A stretch of 64,000 bases of DNA from Streptomyces pristinaespiralis (lineage in GTDB: Bacteria > Actinomycetota > Actinomycetes > Streptomycetales > Streptomycetaceae). Under the pieces are notes generated by a model. It made no database searches. It was not told the DNA's origin and worked only from the letters and a program-made list of their open reading frames with translations. The position numbers and the translations under genes are program-made. The stretch is taken from the NCBI RefSeq assembly GCF_001278075.1, contig NZ_CP011340.1, forward strand, positions 5,949,501 through 6,013,500, in the 5' to 3' direction. Of this stretch, positions 55,886 through 64,000 are shown in pieces. Position 1 is the stretch's first letter, and the number at the start of each line of letters is the position of its first letter.

Positions 55886-56647
55886 GTGCTGCTGCCGGTC
55901 AACCTCACCCTCGGGGCCGTGCTGGCCGTCCTGCTGGTCGCTGCGGCGACCGTGGCGGCCGTCGCCCACCTCGGGCGTTCCCGCGACATCGCCGTCGCGG
56001 GCGTGCGCGCGGCGGTCCAACTCGCCGTCGTTTCACTGGCGATCGGCTGGGTCGTCTGCTCCGTACCGCTGCTGCTCGCCTTCCTCGCGCTGATGTACGC
56101 GGTCGCCGTCCGCACCGCCGGCCGGCGCATCACCGCCAACGGGACCTGGTGGTGGGCCGGTCTGCCGATCGCCGCGGGAGTGCTCCCCGTCGTGGCCGCG
56201 CTGCTGCTCACCGGACTGGTGCCGCTGAAGGGCATCACGCTGATCCCCGTGACCGGCATCCTCATCGGCGGCGCCCTGAGCGTGACGTCGGTCGGCGGCC
56301 GCCGGGCGCTGGACGAACTGGAGCAGCGCCGCGGTGAGGTGGAGGCCGGACTCGCCCTCGGCCTGCTCGACCGCGACGCCCGCCTCGAGGTCGCCCGCGC
56401 GCCCGCGTCCGACGCGCTGCTGCCCGGCCTCGACCAGACCAGGACCGTGGGCCTCGTCACACTGCCGGGTGCCTTCGTCGGCATGCTGCTGGGGGGCGCC
56501 TCGCCCGTGGAGGCGGGCGCGGTGCAGCTCTTCGTGCTGGTCGCGCTGATGGCCGTCCAGGCGGTCGCGGTGGCCCTGGTGGTGGAACTGGTGGCCAGGG
56601 GGCGGCTGCACAGGGACGGCGCGCAGGGCCCGGGCGAGCGGCCCTGA
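55886..56647 (+). CDS. FetB/YbbM-like ABC transporter permease (UPF0014)
   Basis: This 253-residue membrane protein of the UPF0014/FetB family has seven hydrophobic helices. Key segments are RDIAVAGVRAAVQLAVVSLAIG near residue 33, GLVPLKGITLIPVTGILIGG near 110, then SVGGRRALDELEQRRGEVEA and GLVTLPGAFVGMLLGGASPVEAG. E. coli FetB works with the ATPase FetA to export iron and resist oxidative stress. No ATPase gene is adjacent, so the partner must lie elsewhere or be absent. The next metal exporter gene lies 0.5 kb downstream. Confidence 0.85.
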   Translation: MLLPVNLTLGAVLAVLLVAAATVAAVAHLGRSRDIAVAGVRAAVQLAVVSLAIGWVVCSVPLLLAFLALMYAVAVRTAGRRITANGTWWWAGLPIAAGVLPVVAALLLTGLVPLKGITLIPVTGILIGGALSVTSVGGRRALDELEQRRGEVEAGLALGLLDRDARLEVARAPASDALLPGLDQTRTVGLVTLPGAFVGMLLGGASPVEAGAVQLFVLVALMAVQAVAVALVVELVARGRLHRDGAQGPGERP

Positions 56648-56907
56648 CCCGCCTCGACGGACGTTCCGGGACCGGCCGAGGCGGGCGGCCCGCCCCACGC
56701 GCCCGGCGCTGCAGGGCCTGCCACCGTCCCGACCGGCCTCGGCGCGGGCCCGCCGGTCACCGCCCCGACCGGCCTCGGCGGACGCTCCCGGACCGGCCGA
56801 GGCGGGCGGCCCGCCCCACGCGCCGGCGCGGCAGCGCCAGCCCTCCGACCCGCCTCGGCGGACGCTCCCGGACCGGTGGACGCGGGCCCGCCCCACGCGC
56901 CGGCCTC
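56646..56907. repeat. Imperfect direct repeats of about 62 bases in a spacer
   Basis: Three copies begin near 56646, 56764 and 56846 and share CGGACGNTCC, GGACCGG and GCGGGC-CCGCCCCACGCGCC blocks. A partial copy lies near 56735. The spacing is uneven (118 and 82 bases). They lie between the FetB-like gene and the manganese riboswitch and encode nothing recognisable. Confidence 0.7.
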
Positions 56908-56952
56908 GCGGCGCTTCGCGTCCGGGCGGGGCCTTCGCGTACTCTGTTCAGC

Positions 56953-57064
56953 GCAGAAGGGGAGTAGCTCTTCGCCGGACCGTCGACATACTGCTGGGCC
57001 TCGTGCCCGGCCGGCGCCCGGAGGCGGCCCGTCATCGACGGTCGCCAGCGAGACCTTCGGCCGC
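56953..57064 (+). promoter_or_regulatory. yybP-ykoY manganese riboswitch
   Basis: The leader contains both consensus loops of the Mn2+ riboswitch: AAGGGGAGTAGC (56957-56968) and GCCAGCGAGACCTTCGGC (57044-57061). Between them are pairing arms including CCGTCGA (56980-56986) with TCGACGG near 57035. This is the arrangement of yybP-ykoY RNAs, which switch on Mn exporters when Mn2+ is high. It precedes a UPF0016 exporter gene by about 110 bases. Confidence 0.88.
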
Positions 57065-57171
57065 AGTGCCCATGTATCCATCCATGGCGCTGCCGTGCCG
57101 AAGCGACCCCTGAAACGCCTCAGGTCACTCTCGGCAGGGCCGCGCCGCCCCTACCGATTGAGGATTCTCCC

Positions 57172-57756
57172 GTGATCAGCTTCACCGTGATGGCGATCAC
57201 GTTCGGCGTCGTCTTCCTCGCCGAACTGCCTGACAAGACCGCCCTCGCCGGTCTCATGCTGGGCACCCGCTACCGCGCCTCGTACGTCTTCGCCGGTGTC
57301 GCGGCGGCCTTCGCCGTCCACGTCGCGCTCGCCATCGCCGCGGGCAGCGTGCTGACCCTGCTGCCGCACCGGCTGGTGCAGGCGGTGGTGGGTGTCCTCT
57401 TCCTCGCGGGCGCGCTGATGCTGCTGCTGAAGAAGGGCGACGACGAGGAGGAGACCGTCAAGGCCCCCGCCGACCAGTCGTTCTGGAAGGTCTCGGGCGC
57501 GGGCTTCATGCTCATCCTCGTCGCCGAGTTCGGGGACCTCACCCAGATCATGACGGCCAACCTCGCCGCCCGTTACGACAGCCCCGTCTCCGTCGGCCTG
57601 GGCGCCGTGCTGGCGCTGTGGGCCGTGGCCGGCATCGGCATTCTGGGCGGAAGGACACTGATGCGGTACGTGCCGCTGAAGCTGATCACCAAGGTCGCGG
57701 CCTGCCTGATGCTGGCCCTCGCCGGCTTCAGCCTCTTCGAGGCGATCACGGGCTGA
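57172..57756 (+). CDS. TMEM165/GDT1 (UPF0016) family Mn/Ca exporter
   Basis: This 194-residue membrane protein has six helices in two homologous halves. Each half carries the family's ion-binding motif: ELPDKT near residue 18 and EFGDLT near residue 122 (consensus E-x-G-D-x-T). A charged loop GDDEEETVKAPAD joins them. Bacterial members (MneA type) export Mn2+. The GTG at 57172 has GAGGA 7-8 bases upstream. Control by the yybP-ykoY riboswitch supports manganese as the substrate. Confidence 0.9.
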   Translation: MISFTVMAITFGVVFLAELPDKTALAGLMLGTRYRASYVFAGVAAAFAVHVALAIAAGSVLTLLPHRLVQAVVGVLFLAGALMLLLKKGDDEEETVKAPADQSFWKVSGAGFMLILVAEFGDLTQIMTANLAARYDSPVSVGLGAVLALWAVAGIGILGGRTLMRYVPLKLITKVAACLMLALAGFSLFEAITG

Positions 57757-57765
57757 GCCGCCGGA

Positions 57766-58419
57766 TCAGGCGGCGCGCAGCCCGATCGTGCCGTCGTCGT
57801 GCGTGGTGAGCGTGAGGTGGGTGAGGTCCGGCACGTGGAGGTCGGGGGCCATCGCCGCGGCGCGGGGGCCCACGCCGACGACCCGCATGCCCGCGGCGCG
57901 GGCCGCCGTGATGCCGGCCTCCGAGTCCTCGAACGCCACGCAGTCCTCAGGGGCGAAGCCCAGCTCGGCCGCGCCCTTCAGGAAGCCCTCCGGGTCCGGC
58001 TTGCTGGCGCCGACGCACTCGGCCGTCACGCGGACCTCCGGCATCGGCAGCCCGGCGGCCTTCATCCGGGCCGTGGCCAGCGCGAGGTCGGCAGAGGTCA
58101 CCAGGGCGTGCGGCAGGGCGGCGACGGCGGCCATGAAGGCCGGGGCGCCGGCGACGGGGACGACGCCGTCGGTGTCCGCCGTCTCCTGGGCGAGCAGCAC
58201 GCGGTTGTCGGCGTGGTTCTGCTCCATGGGGCGGTCGGGCAGCAGGACGGCCATCGTGGCGTAGCCCTGGCGGCCGTGGACGGTCTTGAGCGCCTCGTCG
58301 GCGTCCAGCCCGTGCTCGATCGCCCATGCGCGCCAGACGCGCTCCACCACCGCGTCCGAGTTGACGATGGTGCCGTCCATGTCGAGCAGGAGGGCGCGGG
58401 CGGTCAGAGCGGTCGTCAT
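57766..58419 (-). CDS. HAD superfamily phosphatase (subfamily IA)
   Basis: This 217-residue phosphatase or phosphoglucomutase-like protein has the HAD motifs LLLDMDGTIVNSD near residue 15, HALVTSADLALATARM (motif II Thr/Ser) near 105, GASKPDPEGFLKGA (Lys) near 142 and VAFEDSEAGITAARAAG near 163. The cap lies between. The ATG at 58419 is chosen with GGAG upstream; longer starts have none. Similar Streptomyces proteins are annotated as glycerol-phosphatase or sugar-phosphatase; substrate unknown. Confidence 0.9.
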   Translation of the reverse strand: MTTALTARALLLDMDGTIVNSDAVVERVWRAWAIEHGLDADEALKTVHGRQGYATMAVLLPDRPMEQNHADNRVLLAQETADTDGVVPVAGAPAFMAAVAALPHALVTSADLALATARMKAAGLPMPEVRVTAECVGASKPDPEGFLKGAAELGFAPEDCVAFEDSEAGITAARAAGMRVVGVGPRAAAMAPDLHVPDLTHLTLTTHDDGTIGLRAA

Positions 58420-58538
58420 ACGGACTCCAGAGCGCGGCGGCAGGAAAACAAGCGGCCTCGCCCGCCGGTCAGGGAATACGGGCGAAGCCACTTTGTTCCT
58501 TCACGATACAAAATGCGGCGGGGTAACGCCAATCCGTT

Positions 58539-60023
58539 TCAGGACGACCGTGTCTCCGCCTCCAGCGCGCGGCGCGTGTGCGGGCCGTAGACGCCCAGCG
58601 GGTCGCCCTGGATGCCGCGGTCCCACTGGTAGACCTTCACGGCCTGCTCCACGTCCTCGTCGAAGCGGCCGTCCGCCTCGTCGTACGGATACAGCCACAG
58701 CTGCATCAGCCGCTGCTGGAGGTCGACGACCGCCGCACCGCTGTCGCCGCGGCGCAGTGTGCCGCCGGCCGGTTTGTCGGGCGGCGCCTCCGACACCGTG
58801 CCTGTCTCCTGGGCCGTCGTCTGCGGGGCGGAGGGTCCGGCCGGCCGGTCGTCGGCGCTCGGGCTCGTACGGGGCGCGGACCGTGACGGCGACGGCGTCG
58901 GCGACGCGGAAGCCGAAGCGGACGCGGAGGCCGATGCGGAGGGGGAGGCGGAGGCGGACGCGCTCGCGGAGACGGACTCCGAAGGGGCCTCCGACACCGC
59001 GCCGGCGGTGGGGGCGCTGCTCCGGGTGTCCGGCGGCAGCGCACGGTCCTGCTCCTCGCCGCCGGAGAACAGCCCCCCGGCGAACGCGACCGTCCCCGCC
59101 ACGGCGACGGCCGCCGCGCCCACGGCGAGCCCGGCGAACACACGCCGCCGCCGGCGCGGCTCGTCGCCCCCGCGCCCCTGCCCGCCCGGGCCCGGGCCCG
59201 GGCCGCTGCCTACGGGCGCCAGCACGACGGTGTCGTCACCACGGCGCGCGCCGCCGCCCCCGTCCGGCCCGAAGCCCTCGGGAGGCAGCGCCCCGCCGTG
59301 TCCGGCGATGCCGTACGTCCCTGCGCCGATGGACTCCTGCGGCAGCGGCCCGCCGTGTCCGGCGGTGCCGTGCGGCTCCGCGCCGGTGGATTCCTGCGGC
59401 AGGGGCGTGCCGTGGCCACCGCCCGGCGCGAAGCCGTGGTGCGCCTCCGTGCCGGGCGCGAACTGCTCCGGCGGCAACGCGCCGCCGTACGCGGCACCGT
59501 GTGCCTGGGCGCTCGGCGGGGTCGTCCCGGCCGGCCCCGGGCCGTACGCCTGACCGTCGGCCGCGCGGCCCGCTGCCGGTACGGGCCCGGGCGGTGCCGC
59601 CGCCCCCTGCCCGGCGGCGTCCCCGCCCGGCGCGGAACCGTCCTGCCCGGGCGACGCGTCGCCGACCGCGTGAGGCCCGGCCGCGTCACGACCCGCGTCG
59701 CCGGTCGTGACGACCTCGTGCGCGGCGCTCTTGCCACCGCCCGCCGCGCCCGGCGCGAAGCCCCTGGAGGGCATCACCCGTTCGTCCCCGGCCGGGTCCG
59801 ACGCGCCGGTGGGCCCGGACGGCGGACGGCCCGGCGGGCGAAGGCCCTCCAGCGTCACGTACGGCCTGATCCGCAGCGGGTCGAAGTCCTCCGCCGCCGC
59901 GATGTCAGCCTCCCGTTCCGCGCGCAGAGCGGCCCCCGCCCGCTCGGCGCAGTCGCAGCCGGGTCCGGCGCTGCCGTCCGGGTTCCTCGGTCTGTCGCAC
60001 TCCGGACATCTGTTTCCGGTCAT
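58539..60023 (-). CDS. Zinc-ribbon and peptidoglycan-binding-domain membrane protein
   Basis: This 494-residue protein has an N-terminal zinc-finger-like segment (NRCPECDRPRNPDGS then GCDCAERA), a long Gly/Pro/Ala-rich region with repeats such as GTPLPQESTGAEPHG, one transmembrane helix after a basic patch (RRRRRVFAGLAVGAAAVAVAG, near residue 305), a low-complexity SASASA stretch, and a C-terminal PG_binding_1 domain (LRRGDSGAAVVDLQQRLMQL to RFDEDVEQAVKVYQWDRGI). It probably spans the membrane, with the PG-binding domain outside. The Ser/Ala tract is repetitive in DNA too. Confidence 0.82.
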   Translation of the reverse strand: MTGNRCPECDRPRNPDGSAGPGCDCAERAGAALRAEREADIAAAEDFDPLRIRPYVTLEGLRPPGRPPSGPTGASDPAGDERVMPSRGFAPGAAGGGKSAAHEVVTTGDAGRDAAGPHAVGDASPGQDGSAPGGDAAGQGAAAPPGPVPAAGRAADGQAYGPGPAGTTPPSAQAHGAAYGGALPPEQFAPGTEAHHGFAPGGGHGTPLPQESTGAEPHGTAGHGGPLPQESIGAGTYGIAGHGGALPPEGFGPDGGGGARRGDDTVVLAPVGSGPGPGPGGQGRGGDEPRRRRRVFAGLAVGAAAVAVAGTVAFAGGLFSGGEEQDRALPPDTRSSAPTAGAVSEAPSESVSASASASASPSASASASASASASPTPSPSRSAPRTSPSADDRPAGPSAPQTTAQETGTVSEAPPDKPAGGTLRRGDSGAAVVDLQQRLMQLWLYPYDEADGRFDEDVEQAVKVYQWDRGIQGDPLGVYGPHTRRALEAETRSS

Positions 60024-60178
60024 CGCCGGTTCCCCTCCCCTTTGAATGCCGCCGATTATGCAGCCGTCCCGTGCCACACCCAACGCCCCACCTGCCACAC
60101 CGCCCCTCTCGGGAGGCCATAACCGGACAGACACACCACGATGGGATGGAACAGCGCCACGTAACCGAGGAGATCGGC
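60024..60178. other. Divergent promoter region (PG-binding protein / MFS-MarR exporter)
   Basis: About 155 bases between two divergent genes, less GC-rich than the flanks. Palindromic candidates were not certain. A MarR-like self-regulator would bind here. Confidence 0.35.
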
Positions 60179-62245
60179 ATGGCTCAGGAAGTGAGCAGCG
60201 CCCAGGTGGGGCCTGCCCCCGGTGAGGGGCACGACCGGCGAACCGTTCTCGTCGCCATCGGCGCGCTGTTGCTGGGCATGCTTCTGGCCGCCCTCGACCA
60301 GACGATCGTCGCGACCGCGCTGCCGACCATCGTCAGCGAACTGGGCGGCATGGACCACCTCTCCTGGGTGGTCACCGCCTACATGCTGGCCGCCACCGCC
60401 GCCACCCCCCTGTGGGGCAAGCTGGGTGACCAGTACGGGCGCAAGAAGCTCTTCCAGACGGCCATCGTCATCTTCCTCGTCGGCTCCGCCCTCTGCGGCA
60501 TTTCCCAGAACATGCCGCAGCTCATCGCCTTCCGGGCGGTTCAGGGCCTCGGCGGCGGCGGGCTGATGGTGCTGTCGATGGCGATCGTCGGCGACCTCGT
60601 GTCACCACGTGAACGAGGCAAGTACCAGGGCCTGTTCGGCGCGGTCTTCGGAGCGACCAGCGTCCTCGGACCGCTGCTCGGCGGCTTCTTCACCGAACAC
60701 CTCAGCTGGCGCTGGGTCTTCTACATCAACCTGCCCATCGGCGTCGTCGCACTGCTCGTCATCGCGGCCGTGCTGCACATCCCGGTCCGCCGGACCCGGC
60801 ACACCATCGACTACCTGGGCACGTTCCTCATCGCCTCCGTGGCCACCTGTCTCGTCCTCGTCGCCTCCCTCGGCGGTACGACCTGGGCGTGGGGCTCTGC
60901 GCGGATCATCGGGCTCGCCGTTCTGGGGGCCGTGCTCCTCGTCGCGTTCGTCGCCGTCGAACGCAAGGCGGCGGAACCCGTTCTGCCGCTGAAGCTGTTC
61001 CGGATCCGGACGTTCACGCTCGTCGCGGTCATCAGCTTCATCATCGGTTTCGCGATGTTCGGCGCGATGACGTACCTGCCGACGTTCCTCCAGGTCGTCC
61101 AGGGCATCTCGCCGACCATGTCCGGTGTCCACATGCTGCCGATGGTGTTCGGCCTGCTGCTCACGTCCACGGCGTCGGGGCAGATCGTCAGCCGCACCGG
61201 CCGCTGGAAGGTCTTCCCGATCGCCGGCACCGCCGTGACGGCGCTGGGCCTGCTGCTGCTCCACCAGCTCGAGGCGAACAGCTCCACCTGGCAGATGAGC
61301 CTGTACTTCTTCGTCTTCGGCGCCGGACTCGGCCTCGTCATGCAGGTCCTCGTCCTGGTCGTCCAGAACGCCGTCGGCTACGAGGATCTTGGCGTCGCGA
61401 CGTCCGGCGCGACGTTCTTCCGCTCCATCGGCGCCTCCTTCGGCGTCGCGATCTTCGGCACGATCTTCACCAACCGGCTGGAACACAAGCTCACCGACGC
61501 CCTCGCCGGGCAGCGGGTGCCGCCCGGCGCCGGGGCCGCCGAGCTCGCCGCCGACCCGCGCGCCATCGCGGAACTGCCGGCCGACCTGCGCCCTTCGGTG
61601 CTCAACGCGTACTCCACGGCCATCACGGACGTCTTCCTCTACGCCCTGCCGGTCGTCGCTCTCGCCTTCCTGATCGCCTGGTTCCTCAAGGAGGACAAGC
61701 TCCGCGGCTCGGTGACCGCGCCGGACCACAGCGAGACGCTGGCCTCCAACCCCGTCGAGCGATCGTCGTACGACGAGGTCGCGCGGGCCCTTTCGGTGCT
61801 CGGCTCCCGCGAGGGCAGGCGGCACATCTACGAGAAGATCACCGCACGGGCCGGCTACGACCTGCTGCCCGCCTCGAGCTGGCTGCTGCTGCGCATGAAG
61901 CGCCACGGCGTCGTCGAACCGGCCCGGCTCGCCGAGACGACGCCCGTCCCGCTGCGCGCGATCACGGAGGCGAGCCGTGAGGTGGAGGGACGCGGCCTCG
62001 CCCGCCGTGAGGGCCTCGACCTGATGCTCACGGAGAGCGGCGAGGAGGCCGCCGTGCGGCTGGCGCAGGCGCGCGAGGAGTCGCTCGCCGAACTGCTCGG
62101 GGACTGGTGGGGACCCGAACGGCCCACCGACCTCGTCCAGCTGGTGCACGAGCTGAACGCGGAGCTGTGCGGCTCCGACGCCGAGCGGCCGCACAGTCCC
62201 GAGTCGCACCGCGACCACGAATATCCGAAGGGCCACGCCGTCTGA
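60179..62245 (+). CDS. DHA2-type drug exporter fused to a MarR-like winged-helix domain
   Basis: This 688-residue protein has a 14-helix EmrB/QacA-type exporter over residues 15-510 (LLLGMLLAALDQTIVATALP motif near 30, LGDQYGRKK near 83, SVLGPLLGGFF near 165). A cytosolic C-terminal region of about 150 residues follows. It reads like a MarR-type fold: SSYDEVARALSVLGSREGRR, LPASSWLLLRMKRHG, TTPVPLRAITEASREVEGRG and EGLDLMLTESGEEAAVRLAQA. The ATG has GAGGAG upstream. The tail may sense the drug; DNA binding from a membrane protein is possible but unproven. Confidence 0.85.
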   Translation: MAQEVSSAQVGPAPGEGHDRRTVLVAIGALLLGMLLAALDQTIVATALPTIVSELGGMDHLSWVVTAYMLAATAATPLWGKLGDQYGRKKLFQTAIVIFLVGSALCGISQNMPQLIAFRAVQGLGGGGLMVLSMAIVGDLVSPRERGKYQGLFGAVFGATSVLGPLLGGFFTEHLSWRWVFYINLPIGVVALLVIAAVLHIPVRRTRHTIDYLGTFLIASVATCLVLVASLGGTTWAWGSARIIGLAVLGAVLLVAFVAVERKAAEPVLPLKLFRIRTFTLVAVISFIIGFAMFGAMTYLPTFLQVVQGISPTMSGVHMLPMVFGLLLTSTASGQIVSRTGRWKVFPIAGTAVTALGLLLLHQLEANSSTWQMSLYFFVFGAGLGLVMQVLVLVVQNAVGYEDLGVATSGATFFRSIGASFGVAIFGTIFTNRLEHKLTDALAGQRVPPGAGAAELAADPRAIAELPADLRPSVLNAYSTAITDVFLYALPVVALAFLIAWFLKEDKLRGSVTAPDHSETLASNPVERSSYDEVARALSVLGSREGRRHIYEKITARAGYDLLPASSWLLLRMKRHGVVEPARLAETTPVPLRAITEASREVEGRGLARREGLDLMLTESGEEAAVRLAQAREESLAELLGDWWGPERPTDLVQLVHELNAELCGSDAERPHSPESHRDHEYPKGHAV

Positions 62246-62278
62246 CCGGCGCGGCCCGGGGGCGGAACGGGCGCCGGA

Positions 62279-62758
62279 TCAGAGGTCCTTGCCGTACCAG
62301 ATGTCCATGTACGGGCCGGTGCAGTACGCCGGTATCTCCACGTAGCCGTGCCGCGCGTACAGGGCGCGGGCCTCGACCAGGTCGAGGCGGGTGTTGAGGA
62401 CCATCCGCCGCGCGCCGAGCGCACGGGCCTCGTGCTCCAGCGTCTCCATGAGCAGCGAGGCTCCCTTGCGGCCCCGGAAGTCGTGCAGCAGGAAGACCTG
62501 GGTGAGCTCCGCGCGTTCCTGGTCCAGCATCAGCACCCCGCCGCAGGCCGCCGCCTCGCCCCCGTACCTGCCGACGACGAACCGGCCCGTCGGCGGCGTC
62601 AGCAGCTCGGCTCCGTCGCCGGTGAGCCCTTCGTCGACCTCCTCCACCGTCGCGGGCCGACCCCAGTAACGGCTCGCCACATCGTGGTAGTAGGCGCGTC
62701 GCAGCGCGGTCGCGTCGGGGGAGTCGAACGGCTCGGGGGCCAATGTCCATACGGTCAT
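62279..62758 (-). CDS. GNAT family N-acetyltransferase
   Basis: This 159-residue acetyltransferase has the acetyl-CoA binding core near LTQVFLLHDFRGRKGASLLMETLEHEA (the R/Q-x-x-G-x-G/A loop is RGRKGAS here) and the C-terminal strand VLNTRLDLVEARALYARHGYVEIP. Its acceptor is unknown. It is convergent with the exporter gene, 33 bases apart, with a weak 7-bp hairpin (62246-62252 with 62271-62277) between them. Confidence 0.87.
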   Translation of the reverse strand: MTVWTLAPEPFDSPDATALRRAYYHDVASRYWGRPATVEEVDEGLTGDGAELLTPPTGRFVVGRYGGEAAACGGVLMLDQERAELTQVFLLHDFRGRKGASLLMETLEHEARALGARRMVLNTRLDLVEARALYARHGYVEIPAYCTGPYMDIWYGKDL

Positions 62759-62876
62759 GGAGCCTCTGTATCGCGGGCGGTCCCTGTTTGGCCAACCGAT
62801 TCCCGGTTACTCGGAGCCTATGAACGCTCGCGAACAGCGAGCGTCCGCCCAAGGGTCCCGACCCGGAAGGTGAGTC

Positions 62877-63524
62877 ATGTCGACCCTGACCACAGTTTTG
62901 ATCGTCGCCGCGGTGATCGTGGTCCTTCTGATCACCGCCGGCGCCCTCTACGCACGCAGCCGCGGCGGACACGCCGGCGGACGGCGGGCACTGCGCCGAC
63001 GCTTCGGACCCGAGTACGACCGGGTCCTCGCCCGCCACGACGGCGACACCAAGGCGGCCGACCGAGACCTGCACGACCGTGTCCGCCGCTACGGCGACCT
63101 CACGGCGCAGCCGCTCGCGCCCGGCGTGCGGGCGCAGTACGACGCCGCATGGGCCGCCGTGCAGGAACGCTTCGTCGACGACCCGCGCGGTGCCGTCGCC
63201 GATGCCGACCAGCTGCTCGGCCGGATCGCGGCCGACCGCGGCTTCCCGGCCGCCGGCCGCTACGAGGAGCAGCTCGCGGCGCTCTCCGTCCACCATCCCC
63301 GCCACGTCGAGGGCTACCGCCGGGTGCACCGCGCCGCGCGCGCCGGCTCCGAGGCGAGCACGGAACACCTGCGCGAGGCGATGGTCCACGCCCGTGAGCT
63401 CTTCGACGACCTGGTCGCCGACCGCTCCGTCGACCACGGCCGCCACCGCCCCGGCGGCACGGCGGACCGGTCCCACGGCCGTGGCCGCGGCCACCTGCTG
63501 CACCCGAGGGGGAGTGGCGTGTGA
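62877..63524 (+). CDS. Membrane-anchored helical hypothetical protein
   Basis: This 215-residue protein begins with a transmembrane helix (TTVLIVAAVIVVLLITAGALYA, residues 4-25) and continues as a charged helical domain (RRRFGPEYDRVLARHDGDTK, then QAQYDAAWAAVQERFVDDPR, then a Glu/Arg-rich part). The pattern of short Asp/Arg repeats is typical of a Streptomyces family of unknown function. AAGGTGAG precedes the ATG. Its stop overlaps the next ATG (TGATG), so the two genes are coupled. Confidence 0.75.
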   Translation: MSTLTTVLIVAAVIVVLLITAGALYARSRGGHAGGRRALRRRFGPEYDRVLARHDGDTKAADRDLHDRVRRYGDLTAQPLAPGVRAQYDAAWAAVQERFVDDPRGAVADADQLLGRIAADRGFPAAGRYEEQLAALSVHHPRHVEGYRRVHRAARAGSEASTEHLREAMVHARELFDDLVADRSVDHGRHRPGGTADRSHGRGRGHLLHPRGSGV

Positions 63525-64000
63525 TGCCGCACCCGAACCATCAGGAATCCCCCAGGACTGCCGTCCCGCCCGGTACCGCCGGCGACGCGGGAGACCTCGG
63601 AGTCCCCGCCGCGCCGGTCGGGCGGGACGGCAAGGACGACGTTCGCGCTCCCGGCCTGCGGGCCGGGCGCGGTGCGGCCCACGGGGCGCGTCCCGGGCCG
63701 GTGGCGGAGCCGCTGAAGCCGGCCGTCGACCCGGCCGGCACCCCTCTCACCGCGCCCGGGGCGGGCGACGCCGAGCCGCGAGCGGCCCGGCTCCTGCCCC
63801 AGGACGAGTGCGAACGGCTCGAACACGGCCTGCGGGACGCGCTGACCGGCTTCGTCGACTCCCCGCGTCACGCCGTCGAAGAGGCGGCGGGCGTCCTGGA
63901 GGACGCCGTCGACCGGATCACCGCGTCCCTCGCCGAGCACAGCCGGACGCTGCGGCACTCCGCGGACGCCGGCGCGGGCGACACGGAGGAACTGCGGCGG
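63524..64000 (+). CDS. Hypothetical protein, 3' partial at the window end
   Basis: An open frame starts at an ATG overlapping the previous stop and runs off the end of the window with 159 codons visible. The first part is Pro/Gly/Asp-rich and disordered, and the later part is helical (CERLEHGLRDALTGFVDSPR and DAVDRITASLAEHSRTLRHS). The segment FVDSPRHAVEEA resembles FVDDPRGAVADA of the upstream protein, so the two share a domain. Function unknown. Confidence 0.7.
   Translation, partial: MPHPNHQESPRTAVPPGTAGDAGDLGVPAAPVGRDGKDDVRAPGLRAGRGAAHGARPGPVAEPLKPAVDPAGTPLTAPGAGDAEPRAARLLPQDECERLEHGLRDALTGFVDSPRHAVEEAAGVLEDAVDRITASLAEHSRTLRHSADAGAGDTEELRR

Overview
The window looks like a stretch of a Streptomyces chromosome. 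The DNA is very GC-rich with strong third-position GC bias and many GTG starts. The gene content fits: a homodimeric pyruvate dehydrogenase E1 (aceE), DUF3052, a mycothiol-dependent maleylpyruvate-isomerase-type enzyme, several TerD paralogs and an actinobacterial cobalamin cluster. Species cannot be fixed from sequence alone. No rRNA or CRISPR array was seen.

Layout. (1) 1-7.0 kb: the 3' part of a DHA2-type drug exporter, a secreted I36-like protein, a K+ channel, aceE, and divergently DUF3052 plus an AhpE-type peroxiredoxin. (2) 7.1-16.7 kb: a Ter stress module. It has two near-identical TerD proteins, a DUF475/TerC-like membrane protein and a third TerD relative on the plus strand. A fourth, tailed TerD relative lies on the minus strand. 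A coupled operon follows: HpcH/citrate-lyase-like protein, a three-part PRTase-TRSP-PRTase(StiP-like) polypeptide and a HAD hydrolase. (3) 16.8-23.0 kb: DedA, a two-component system, FmdB zinc ribbon, DUF4383, a coiled-coil protein and a DUF4097 lipoprotein.

(4) 23.3-27.3 kb: a tRNA-Val(UAC), then about 3.9 kb of decayed, compositionally mixed DNA ending in a degenerate copy of the tRNA 3' half. Inside are a free-standing lipoyl-domain protein, a small secreted peptide, an IS-like transposase relic, small ORFs and a frameshifted azlCD pair. (5) 27.6-39.2 kb: accessory and housekeeping genes, including an orphan maltokinase-cap protein, a deaminase, methyltransferases, a Cys-rich four-helix copper protein, and a candidate phosphorothioate-reading HNH restriction enzyme.

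(6) 39.2-51.1 kb: the cobalamin corrin-ring cluster. cobN sits behind a B12 riboswitch. cobG-cobH-cobIJ, cobK, cbiD and cobL-cobM surround it, with a DoxX gene embedded. (7) 51.2-56.6 kb: DUF2277, DedA, a DoxX gene with a DtxR-type iron box, PhoD-like phosphatase, secreted HNH nuclease and a FetB-like permease. (8) 56.9-57.8 kb: a yybP-ykoY manganese riboswitch in front of a GDT1/UPF0016 exporter. (9) 57.8-64 kb: a HAD phosphatase, a peptidoglycan-binding protein, a DHA2 exporter fused to a MarR-like domain, a GNAT enzyme and a pair of hypothetical genes cut by the window end.

The main themes are metal and redox stress (Ter, peroxiredoxin, copper protein, Mn riboswitch, iron box), B12 synthesis and one degenerate island at a tRNA gene. 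All functions are inferred from motifs and context; no searches were run.
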